DNA of 11,173 nt, taken from contig DASYGE010000005.1 in the NCBI GenBank assembly GCA_036000105.1, forward strand, positions 1-11,173, in the 5' to 3' direction. This DNA is from DASUBN01 sp036000105 (GTDB lineage Bacteria; Pseudomonadota; Gammaproteobacteria; Natronospirales; REEB76). Below are positions 1 to 4,841 of the stretch, in pieces (position 1 is the stretch's first letter; the number at the start of each line of letters is the position of its first letter). The notes under the pieces are model-generated. The model was not told the origin of the DNA. It did not search any database and saw only the letters and a list, made by a program, of their open reading frames with translations. The position numbers and the translations under genes were made by a program.

Positions 1-741
1 TCGTTGTCGAACGTAACGGATCCGAATACCGGTACCCATATTCCGGGGGTTGATACGGGGTGCCTTGGGTGCTCAGCGGGTTCGTTTGGCGGTGGAAACT
101 TTGTCTACGGCAGTGGACACGTTGGAATTTATGGTGGAGCAGGGAAAAGTGCATCCAGCAGTGCTTCAACCGGGACAAATAATGCTTCAACAGGGACAGG
201 TGGATCGAGCGCTAATGATGGGATTGTCTACCCACCCGGGACAGCGATCCTAGGCAAGATTGAAGTAACTTGTCCTCCGGCTTTGGAAGCCTGCATGAAT
301 GCAGTCTCGGGAGAGATGGCAGCATTGATGCAGAATTATTTCCTTACTCAACCCCAATCAAGTTATTTGGACCGGGTCGCTAAGGACTTTAAGGATTCGA
401 ACAAAGCCTTGGGCTATGCCACGCCACTAGGCGTAGCATTGCGGTTAGCCGGCGGGTATCACACCTCACAGGCTATCAGTACTGTAATCAACACGCCCGG
501 GCCTTTGGCGGCTGTTTGGAATGCAGCCACCGGTCAAGCATCAGATGGGGCCGCATGGATGCTTGCAGATGGAGTATATGTGGGTACCCTTTCTGCGCTG
601 TCGCTGAATGCAGTAGGTGAAGGCGGCCTATTAATCGGATCATTAATTGATCAAGTCCCCCTTGGAAATGGGGTTGTTCTACAAGACGCGTATAGCGGTA
701 ATGCTGACGGAATTTTTGACCCTCCGCCTCCTGGGCACTGA
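1..741 (+). CDS. 3' end of a Gly/Ser/Thr-rich protein, function unknown
   Basis: The frame is open from the first base, so this is very probably the C-terminal part of a longer gene; the TTG at 4 is unlikely to be the true start. About residues 20-75 are low-complexity, rich in Gly, Ser, Thr and Asn, with a repeated STGT-type motif. Residues 80-240 form a more ordinary domain with Ala/Gly/Leu-rich stretches, two Cys (TCPPALEAC) and a Pro-rich tail (DPPPPGH). No catalytic motif is recognised. A repetitive linker followed by a unique C-terminal domain and a tiny downstream gene resembles the end of a large secreted or polymorphic-toxin-type protein, but I see no RHS signature, so that is speculation. 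G+C is lower than in the operons to the right, suggesting accessory DNA. Confidence 0.6.
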   Translation, partial: SLSNVTDPNTGTHIPGVDTGCLGCSAGSFGGGNFVYGSGHVGIYGGAGKSASSSASTGTNNASTGTGGSSANDGIVYPPGTAILGKIEVTCPPALEACMNAVSGEMAALMQNYFLTQPQSSYLDRVAKDFKDSNKALGYATPLGVALRLAGGYHTSQAISTVINTPGPLAAVWNAATGQASDGAAWMLADGVYVGTLSALSLNAVGEGGLLIGSLIDQVPLGNGVVLQDAYSGNADGIFDPPPPGH

Positions 742-759
742 TATGAAAGAGGAGGATTC

Positions 760-1032
760 GTGAACGCAAATAACCAACCGAAGCTGCGACCAATTGATAG
801 GTTGCCTTTCAGAGGTATTGAAGTAGAGAGAACTTCCTTTGCGAGAATCATTGTTTTTATATATTTAGTATTTTGGGCCACACTAGTCGTCTGCCTAATT
901 GTATTTGGCCATATTATGTCGTGGTGGTTGTTATATCCAATTGCCGTGTTGGTTACAATTTTTTGCCCCGACAATGGTTCTATTAAATTTATATTCGGTC
1001 GCAATGAGGGAAAAGGGGTCAAGTTGAGATAG
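760..1032 (+). CDS. Small two-helix membrane protein, function unknown
   Basis: A 90-residue protein starts at GTG 760, chosen because a strong AGGAGG at 748-753 lies six bases upstream. It begins 18 bases after the preceding stop, so the two are probably cotranscribed. A polar N-terminus of about 30 residues is followed by two hydrophobic segments at about 31-50 and 54-69, predicting an inner-membrane hairpin. The gene is AT-rich compared with the right half of the window. Its last codons (about 1010-1029) contain AAAAGGGGTC, also present in the repeats flanking the downstream transposase, so the present C-terminus (GKGVKLR) may be formed by element-derived DNA. It could be an immunity-type partner of the upstream protein, but only position suggests this. 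Confidence 0.6.
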   Translation: MNANNQPKLRPIDRLPFRGIEVERTSFARIIVFIYLVFWATLVVCLIVFGHIMSWWLLYPIAVLVTIFCPDNGSIKFIFGRNEGKGVKLR

Positions 1033-1077
1033 CCCGGATTTGTGAGAAGGGTTTGTATGATTTGCTTGTTGGGGATT

Positions 1078-1113
1078 CAAAAAAGAAAAGGGGTCCAAAA
1101 AAGAAAAGGGGTC
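1078..1113 (+). repeat. Tandem 18-bp direct repeat at left edge of transposase unit
   Basis: CAAAAAAGAAAAGGGGTC occurs twice back to back (1078-1095 and 1096-1113). The second copy runs into the left inverted repeat. The AAAAGGGGTC core appears a third time at about 1011-1020, inside the end of the small membrane-protein gene. AAAAGGGGTC-type ends commonly border Y1 transposase genes in proteobacteria, from general knowledge. The doubling could be a trace of repeated insertion or of slippage. Confidence 0.85.
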
Positions 1114-1133
1114 AGGTCTTGACTTAATATGTT
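1106..1133 (+). repeat. Left inverted repeat of the transposase unit
   Basis: This is the complement of 2105-2127. The left end reads AAGGGGTC, AGGTC, then TTGACTTAATATGTT; the right end, reverse-complemented, is the same without the five-base AGGTC repeat and with one other mismatch (ATGTT versus ATATT). The pair brackets the transposase gene closely and is the best evidence for the element's borders. Confidence 0.85.
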
Positions 1134-1152
1134 TTGCGGGACATAGTAGTTT

Positions 1153-2106
1153 ATGGCCCGCCCCCTGCGAATCGAATATCCCGGCGCTTGGTACCACGTC
1201 ATGAACCGGGTGGCAGGCCGCGGGTTGGTGTTCAGGGAACGCTGGACGACGGAGCTTTTCCTGCATCTGCTGCAGGACCTGGACCAGCGCTTCGATGTCG
1301 AGTGTCATGCTTATTGCCTGATGGGCAATCACTATCATCTGCTGTTGCGTACGCCCGAACCCAACCTCAGCCGCGCCATGCGACATTTCAGCGGGTTATT
1401 CACTCAGCGGTTCAATCGCCACCTGCGCCGAGATGGGCCTCTGTTCCGGGGCCGCTACAAAGCCCTCCTGGTGGATGCAGACAGCTACCTGCTTGCTGTA
1501 TCCCGCTATATCCACCGCAACCCGCTTGAGGCCGGCATCGTCCGGAGGCTCGATAGTTATGCTGCCTCCAGCTATCCCGCCTATGTGGGCAAGGCATCCG
1601 CTCCGGACTGGTTGAGTACCCGGGCCGTGCTGGAGATCCTGGGTTCCCGTAAAGCCCAATACCGTGCGTTCGTGGAGCAGGGTGGGGATGACGAGGTCGG
1701 TGCATTCTTCAATCGGGAATACCACGGTCCCATCCTGGGGTCTGCCGAGTTTGTGAAACGGGCATTGCGCGGCTACCGACCGAACCATGAGCAGCCGCGC
1801 CGGCGCAAACTTCAGACCAAGTCAGGGATGGCCGAGGTGCTCCAGGCCGTAGGCCGCGAGTATGGAGTGTCGACCGATGAGCTGCGCCATACTGCCCGGG
1901 GACGGGGCCAGCGCAACCTCCCGCGGGCGGTGGCCATGCACCTCTGCCAGACCCTGGGGCAGAAGAAACTCGGGGAGATTGCTGCTTACTTCAACGTAAG
2001 CCACTACGCCACGGTCTCGGTGACGATCAAGCGGCTCAAGGATGATATGGAATCAGACAGGGCGCTCGTTCAGCGTATCCATGCAATCGAAGCGCGATTG
2101 CAATAA
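1153..2106 (+). CDS. REP-associated tyrosine transposase (Y1/HUH) with DnaA-like HTH
   Basis: A 317-residue protein. The N-terminus (MARPLRIEYPGAWYHVMNR) is typical of the RAYT branch of Y1_Tnp transposases. The metal-binding HUH motif is H60-Y61-H62 in MGNHYHLLL, and the likely nucleophile is Y119 in SRYIHRNP; both are intact. Residues about 225-300 look like the DnaA C-terminal DNA-binding fold, with an ISHYATVS-like recognition segment (NVSHYATVS), a fusion seen in many RAYT proteins. The enzyme should nick and rejoin single-stranded DNA at hairpins. No frameshift is visible, so it is probably active or recently so. No strong Shine-Dalgarno precedes ATG 1153. REP-like palindromes occur in the same window (see repeats) and are plausible but unproven substrates. 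Confidence 0.9.
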   Translation: MARPLRIEYPGAWYHVMNRVAGRGLVFRERWTTELFLHLLQDLDQRFDVECHAYCLMGNHYHLLLRTPEPNLSRAMRHFSGLFTQRFNRHLRRDGPLFRGRYKALLVDADSYLLAVSRYIHRNPLEAGIVRRLDSYAASSYPAYVGKASAPDWLSTRAVLEILGSRKAQYRAFVEQGGDDEVGAFFNREYHGPILGSAEFVKRALRGYRPNHEQPRRRKLQTKSGMAEVLQAVGREYGVSTDELRHTARGRGQRNLPRAVAMHLCQTLGQKKLGEIAAYFNVSHYATVSVTIKRLKDDMESDRALVQRIHAIEARLQ

Positions 2107-2127
2107 TATATTAAGTCAAGACCCCTT
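2105..2127 (-). repeat. Right inverted repeat of the transposase unit
   Basis: AATATATTAAGTC followed by AAGACCCCTT is the inverted partner of 1106-1133. It starts within the TAA stop of the transposase. The roughly 70 bases that follow (2128-2196) show no recognisable gene. Confidence 0.85.
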
Positions 2128-2199
2128 CCCTCTTCCGCGCCACCGGCCACCCGTATCGTCGCCTGTTGCGGCGTGCTGATGACGCGTTCAGTCTTGTAA

Positions 2200-2240
2200 A
2201 GACCCTACTCGCACAGTGCGGGTAGGAGTCTCTTTAATAT
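2200..2240 (+). terminator. Rho-independent-like terminator
   Basis: A stem of about 14 bp pairs 2200-2213 with 2217-2231 (loop CAG, bulged A2227, one G-T pair), followed by TCTTTAATAT. It lies about 95 bases after the transposase stop and just before the methyltransferase remnant. The T tract is broken, so termination may be weak. Confidence 0.5.
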
Positions 2241-2279
2241 AAGGTAGGCCCGCACTCACATATGTAAGGGAACACATCC

Positions 2280-2445
2280 GTGGCGCAGCAGCCTCTTTCA
2301 CCCAACGAGATCCGTGATCGTGCGCTGAAGTTCGCCCGGGAATGGGAGGGCGTGGCCAGCGAGAGGGCGCGACCTTTACCAGAAATACACCACGCTCCTG
2401 CCTGCCGCCGAGAAGCCAAAGCGCAGCAAGCGCAAGACTCATTGA
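2280..2445 (+). pseudogene. DNA methyltransferase remnant (start and end joined)
   Basis: From GTG 2280 the reading frame gives MAQQPLSPNEIRDRALKFAR and then about ten more residues resembling the N-terminus of large class I SAM-dependent DNA methyltransferases of restriction systems (the LSxNEIRxRAxxFxxEW pattern is from memory). At about 2365-2370 the similarity stops. In the +1 frame, 2370-2445 reads RDLYQKYTTLLPAAEKPKR followed by a basic tail and stop, which looks like the C-terminal tail of such a protein. The simplest reading is an internal deletion of most of the gene, including all catalytic motifs, with a frame change at the join. An AAGGGA stretch lies upstream of the start. No cognate restriction gene is present. 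The C-terminal assignment is the weaker part. Confidence 0.5.
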
Positions 2446-2525
2446 TTGGCAAGCCCCTCCCTCAAGTCAGGGGGAGGCTAGGCACCACATTCCGGCTGTG
2501 CTGTAGTGAGCCACATCGGGAAGGG

Positions 2526-2545
2526 CTGTCACAAAAGATTCACAT
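2526..2545 (+). promoter_or_regulatory. Pho-box-like site, copy 1
   Basis: CTGTCACAAAAGATTCACAT contains a perfect CTGTCAC half-site, a four-base spacer and a 4/7 second half-site (GATTCAC). PhoB boxes are two CTGTCAY repeats spaced by four bases. It matches the site at 2828-2847 in 17 of 20 positions. It may be the remains of a duplicated hslR upstream region, or it may bind PhoB. Confidence 0.3.
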
Positions 2546-2589
2546 ACCAGGACCCCTAAATTGTTAATCGGAGGCGAAAGAGGGCATCA

Positions 2590-2826
2590 GATAGTGAGCC
2601 TGCTGAGGTGCTCTAACGAGCAGCCCCTGCGCTGCGCTGACAGGATGCTGGAGTGCCGGGTGGCTAGCGCCACCTGCGCTGCTACGCGTCCTTGCTCCGC
2701 AGCCGGGACGGCCCATGCCCGCAGCGCTTCGCATCCAGCTGCGCTCGCGGCCCAGGGCATACGTCCCTGTACGCCCGCCCGAAGCTTTGCTTCGGCCCTG
2801 CATGGGCGCTCGTCGCATGCGACTCG
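2590..2826 (-). repeat. Palindrome-rich block, REP family in inverse orientation
   Basis: A GC-rich, gene-free block filled with hairpins: GGTGGC TAGC GCCACC at 2659-2674, CCGAAGC TTT GCTTCGG at 2779-2795 and GTCGCATGCGAC at 2812-2823. Read on the minus strand, the sequence around 2641-2690 and 2804-2815 matches the repeat units at 4099-4209 and 4321-4431 in order (GGATGCTG, GTGGC...GCCACC, GCTACGC, GGGCGCTCG), with extra material between. It is therefore a longer inverted relative of the same family. Open frames across it show no recognisable protein. It fills most of the interval between the methyltransferase remnant and the first hslR fragment. Confidence 0.65.
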
Positions 2827-2827
2827 C

Positions 2828-2847
2828 CTGTCACAAAAAATTCATAT
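2828..2847 (+). promoter_or_regulatory. Pho-box-like site, copy 2, upstream of hslR fragments
   Basis: CTGTCACAAAAAATTCATAT: a perfect CTGTCAC half-site, AAAA spacer and AATTCAT (4/7) as second half, followed by a T-rich stretch. It ends 44 bases before the first hslR-like start at 2892, a sensible place for a promoter of the hslR-nudix-tfoX operon. AT-richness alone could produce part of the match. Confidence 0.35.
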
Positions 2848-2891
2848 TTCTTTTTTTCGATTGGTTATCGGTCGAATCCAAAGTGGTGGCG

Positions 2892-3026
2892 ATGGACGAC
2901 GTCAGATTGGATAAATGGCTCTGGCCGCTTTCGGCATCCTGCCTTACGCGGCACCTGCACTTCCTTGTGCATTGGGCCGCCCGCGCCGGGCACATCCCGT
3001 ATATAGAGTTCGCCAATGGCTCATAA
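2892..3026 (+). pseudogene. Truncated hslR 5' copy 1 (gene-start echo)
   Basis: A 44-codon open frame beginning MDDVRLDKWLW, the S4-domain start of HslR (the intact gene has VRLDKWLWAAR). After the WLW motif similarity ends and the frame runs through palindrome-rich DNA, including a GCAC TTCCTT GTGC hairpin that echoes the hairpin of the 4121-4142 repeat. It stops at 3026, eleven bases past the start of the next hslR-like fragment (3016), so the two overlap. Almost every shared codon differs from the other two copies at the third position or by synonymous choice. It is too short to form an S4 fold. Any role would be as a translated leader; it may be pure debris. Confidence 0.6.
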
Positions 3027-3186
3027 CGAGAATGTACGGTTTGATAAGTGGCTGTGGGCTCGCCGTATACGGCGAGCGGGCGTATGGGATGCGCCCTGGA
3101 TGTTAGCGGCAGGGACGCCTGGAGCGACGTTCGAGGTGGCGATGATGGTATGCCGCTTGTGCGTTCAGCCGAGATGGCGCGAATGA
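3016..3186 (+). pseudogene. Truncated hslR 5' copy 2 (gene-start echo)
   Basis: A 56-codon frame beginning MAHNENVRFDKWLWARR. Residues 7-14 match the HslR start (VRLDKWLW), then the frame enters palindromic DNA including a perfect 20-bp palindrome. It stays open and ends with TGA at 3184-3186, overlapping the ATG of intact hslR at 3183 as ATGA, a classical translational-coupling arrangement. Codons for V, R, D, K and L differ from both other copies while the protein is nearly unchanged, unlike a recent tandem duplication. It is not a functional HslR because the rest of the S4 domain is missing. Confidence 0.65.
3058..3077. repeat. Perfect 20-bp palindrome at an hslR fragment junction
   Basis: GCTCGCCGTATACGGCGAGC is its own reverse complement. 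It begins immediately after the codons for WLW, where the second truncated hslR copy loses similarity to hslR. It would form a strong hairpin or cruciform and marks the left edge of the block between fragment and intact gene. Confidence 0.9.
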
Positions 3187-3572
3187 CTACGGTTGCCGTT
3201 CGCCTCGACAAATGGTTATGGGCTGCTAGATTGTATAAGACGCGGAGCCTGGCGACTGTCGCTGTCAACGGTGGCAAGGTGCATGTGAACGGCGCCCGTG
3301 TGAAACCATCCCGCGACGTACGCCTGGGAGATGTCATCTCTCTTACTCGTGGCACGGATTCCATGGAACTCACGGTACGCGGTATATCCGACAAGCGCGG
3401 CAAGGCGGCCGAAGCCCAAGCCTTATATGAAGAGTCGGCTGAGAGCATCGAAGCCCGCACCACCCGCGCGGTACTGCGTAAGAGTAGGGCGTTAGTAAAT
3501 CCAGCGCCGGAGAAGCGACCCGACAAACGCTCGAGGCGCCAGATTGTCCGCTTCACTAGAAAAGGAGCTTGA
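3183..3572 (+). CDS. hslR: Hsp15-type S4-domain RNA-binding protein
   Basis: A 129-residue protein, close to the 133 residues of E. coli Hsp15. The S4 fold spans about residues 5-65 (VRLDKWLWAARLYKTRSLA, then GGKVHVNG with conserved basic residues). The tail is basic (RPDKRSRRQIVRF), as in HslR. Hsp15 binds stalled 50S subunits carrying nascent-chain tRNA and helps recycle them. ATG 3183 is chosen because GAG at 3171-3173 is well spaced and the upstream fragment stops there as ATGA; ATG 3174, three codons earlier, is the alternative. A Nudix gene begins three bases after the stop. Two truncated copies of its own 5' end lie directly upstream. Confidence 0.9.
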   Translation: MTTVAVRLDKWLWAARLYKTRSLATVAVNGGKVHVNGARVKPSRDVRLGDVISLTRGTDSMELTVRGISDKRGKAAEAQALYEESAESIEARTTRAVLRKSRALVNPAPEKRPDKRSRRQIVRFTRKGA

Positions 3573-3575
3573 CGG

Positions 3576-4010
3576 GTGACACGTCCCATTACACCGACGC
3601 TGGCCGCCGACATCATCATCGAGTTGCTCGACGAACCCAGCCGTCCCATCGTGCTCATCGAGCGACGCAATCCGCCCCATGGCTGGGCGCTGCCCGGCGG
3701 TTTCGTGGAAGTAGGGGAGAGCCTGGAACGGGCGGCGGTGCGGGAGGCCGAGGAGGAGACCGGTCTCAAGGTGCATCTCAAGATTTTACTGGGCATGTAT
3801 TCCGACCCGGGCCGGGACCCGCGGGGCCATACCGTGACCGCTGTCTATATAGGTGAGGCTCACGGCAAGCCCCAGGCTGGTGACGACGCGGGGAAGGCCC
3901 AGGCCTTCGACCCCCTGCGCCCGCCGACCCTCGTCTTCGATCACGCCCTGGTGCTGGCGGATTACCGCCGTTACCGGGAACTGGGCCAGCTCGCCCCGCT
4001 GCGGTCTTAA
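3576..4010 (+). CDS. Nudix hydrolase
   Basis: A 144-residue protein with a complete Nudix box at residues 42-64 (GFVEVGESLERAAVREAEEE followed by TGL), matching G-x5-E-x7-REUxEExGU with all metal-binding Glu residues present. The preceding WALPGG is typical. Nudix enzymes hydrolyse nucleoside diphosphates linked to another group; the substrate cannot be deduced. An ADP-ribose or (d)NTP type is possible. The GTG start at 3576 follows hslR by three bases with GGAG at 3564-3567 as ribosome site. The TAA stop at 4008-4010 abuts the ATG of the first TfoX-like fragment, so hslR, this gene and the TfoX genes form one operon. Confidence 0.88.
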   Translation: MTRPITPTLAADIIIELLDEPSRPIVLIERRNPPHGWALPGGFVEVGESLERAAVREAEEETGLKVHLKILLGMYSDPGRDPRGHTVTAVYIGEAHGKPQAGDDAGKAQAFDPLRPPTLVFDHALVLADYRRYRELGQLAPLRS

Positions 4011-4220
4011 ATGAGCGATACCTCATTCCTGGATTTCGTGTTGGAGCAACTCGCCGATGCGCGCCAGCTTAAGGTCCGGCCCATGTTCGGCGGCCATGGG
4101 CGAGCAGCACTGCTGCGAGCGCCCGTGCAAGGAAGCACGGGCGGGCCTGCCGGCGTAGCAGGGATGCGGAGCCGGGTAGGTGGCGTAGCCACCCAGCATC
4201 TTGGCCCTTGGAGAGGTTGA
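4011..4220 (+). pseudogene. Truncated TfoX-domain 5' copy 1 (mosaic gene-start echo)
   Basis: A 69-codon frame. Its first 30 residues are those of the intact TfoX-domain protein except residue 2 (Ser for Ala). At GGHG the frame passes into the REP-like block and ends at 4220, 12 bases before the next start. Codons 4-16 are identical in DNA to the intact gene. Codons 17-30 differ from it at 10 of 14, all silently, but codons 21-30 almost match copy 2. The copy is thus a recombinant of two lineages. Its start abuts the Nudix stop (TAAATG), the spacing expected for the original operon gene. It cannot form the full domain. Confidence 0.75.
4099..4209 (+). repeat. REP-like palindromic element A
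   Basis: Hairpin 1 is GCCCGTGC (4121-4128) with GCACGGGC (4135-4142). Hairpin 2 is GGTGGC GTA GCCACC (4179-4193), preceded by GTAG at 4176-4179. GTAG at the foot of a hairpin is the signature of REP elements recognised by RAYT enzymes. It ends around CCACCCAGCATCTTGGCCC. It is translated as the tail of the first TfoX fragment. Confidence 0.8.
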
Positions 4221-4232
4221 GACACGACCGCC

Positions 4233-4442
4233 ATGCCTGACACCTCTTTCCTTGACTACGTTCTGGAACAGTTGGCGGAAGCTCGAGGCATAAAGGTCCG
4301 GGCCATGTTCGGCGGTCATGGGCGAGCAGCACTGCTGCGAGCGCCCGTGCAAGGAAGCACGGGCGGGCCTGCCGGCGTAGCAGGGATGCGGAGCCGGGTA
4401 GGTGGCGTAGCCACCCAGCATCTTCGCCCTTGGAGAGGTTGA
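4233..4442 (+). pseudogene. Truncated TfoX-domain 5' copy 2 (gene-start echo)
   Basis: A 69-codon frame starting MPDTSFLDYVLEQLAEARGI and reaching MFGGHG before entering the REP-like block. Against copy 1, codons 2-20 differ at 17 of 19, of which 12 are synonymous and the others include conservative changes (F to Y, D to E), a pattern of long purifying selection on a real gene. The rest of the domain is absent. The frame ends at 4442, 12 bases before the intact gene, with a GGAGAGG ribosome-site stretch between stop and hairpin. Confidence 0.75.
4321..4431 (+). repeat. REP-like palindromic element B
   Basis: Same as element A with a single base change within these limits (C for G at 4425). 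Hairpins lie at 4343-4364 and 4401-4415, GTAG at 4398-4401. It shares the reading phase of element A and forms the tail of the second TfoX fragment. Confidence 0.8.
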
Positions 4443-4454
4443 GACACGACCGAC

Positions 4455-4766
4455 ATGGCCGACACCTCATTCCTGGATTTCGTGTTGGAGCAACTCGCCG
4501 ATGCCCGGCAGTTGAAGGTGCGCCCTATGTTTGGTGGTCACGGGCTATATATGGGTAACAGCTTCTTCGGCATCGTGCACAAGGGCGCGCTCTATCTACG
4601 TACCGATGAGGCGAGCCGCCCGGCTTATCTCAAGAAGGGCAGCCGCCCGTTCAACCCCAAGGGGGTGAAGGAGCTGCACCGCTATTACGAAGTGCCCTCC
4701 GAGGTGCTGGAAGATGCCGAGATGCTGCTGGGATGGGCGAAGACCGCCGCCAAGACCCAGAGCTAA
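4455..4766 (+). CDS. TfoX N-terminal-domain protein (intact)
   Basis: A 103-residue single-domain protein of the TfoX_N type: FLDFVLEQL helix, then KVRPMFGGHGLYMGNSFFG and a VHKGALYLRTDE strand pair, as in the N-terminal domain of the competence regulator TfoX/Sxy. The C-terminal TfoX domain is absent; single-domain versions are common and of unknown role, so regulation of competence should not be assumed. The C-terminal part (YEVPSEVLEDAEMLLGWAK) is complete. GGAGAGG upstream of 4455 sits rather far (about 20 bases) as a ribosome site, so coupling to the preceding fragment is possible. Codons 4-16 are identical in DNA to fragment 1, unlike the rest. Confidence 0.85.
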   Translation: MADTSFLDFVLEQLADARQLKVRPMFGGHGLYMGNSFFGIVHKGALYLRTDEASRPAYLKKGSRPFNPKGVKELHRYYEVPSEVLEDAEMLLGWAKTAAKTQS

Positions 4767-4803
4767 GTCCCGGGCCCACGGGGAAAAACTTAGGGGCCTA
4801 CTA

Positions 4804-4809
4804 TATAAT
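4804..4809 (+). promoter_or_regulatory. Possible -10 element of the arn cluster
   Basis: A perfect TATAAT lies 33 bases before the arnT-like start in the 75-base gap after the TfoX gene. No convincing -35 hexamer is present at the usual distance (4781-4786 reads GGGAAA), so an activator might be needed. No clear PhoP or PmrA box was found. Confidence 0.35.
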
Positions 4810-4841
4810 TCGCAGCTTCCCCCACGTGGCGTAGCCCCTTT

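Larger units (their letters stand above)
1078..2127 (+). mobile_element. RAYT-like single-gene transposase unit
   Basis: A unit of about 1.05 kb made of one HUH/Y1 transposase gene between inverted AAGGGGTC...TTGACTTAATAT ends, with an extra direct repeat on the left. The right inverted repeat begins inside the transposase stop codon, so little else is carried. HUH Y1 enzymes use single-stranded ends and hairpins, and RAYT relatives act on REP palindromes. Whether this enzyme is autonomous or a domesticated REP manager cannot be told here. No target-site duplication could be confirmed, as expected for this class. Confidence 0.75.
4011..4454 (+). repeat. Two tandem 222-bp units: TfoX 5' end plus REP-like block
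   Basis: The three TfoX-like starts are at 4011, 4233 and 4455, exactly 222 bases apart. Each of the first two units is 88-90 bases of gene start followed by 134 bases of palindromic block and ribosome-site region. The 134-base parts (4099-4232 and 4321-4454) differ at only two positions, whereas the gene-start parts differ widely, mostly synonymously. The intact gene begins where a third unit would start. Confidence 0.9.

Noticed and set aside
2456..2477. CCTCCC/GGGAGG inverted repeat as a terminator of the methyltransferase remnant
   Set aside because: Only six base pairs with a ten-base loop and no T tract; listed neither as terminator nor as element.
2831..3796. Long minus-strand open frame of about 320 codons
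   Set aside because: It lies opposite hslR, its fragments and the Nudix gene; composition is Ser/Arg/Thr-rich as for antisense shadows in GC-rich DNA, with no recognisable domain.
4011..4454. CRISPR-like or tandem minisatellite array
   Set aside because: Only two repeat units, each half coding sequence with diverged codons; no spacer pattern or cas genes.
4023..4470. Minus-strand frames with an internal protein repeat across the TfoX array
   Set aside because: The repetition merely reflects the 222-bp DNA repeat; no start signal or known family.
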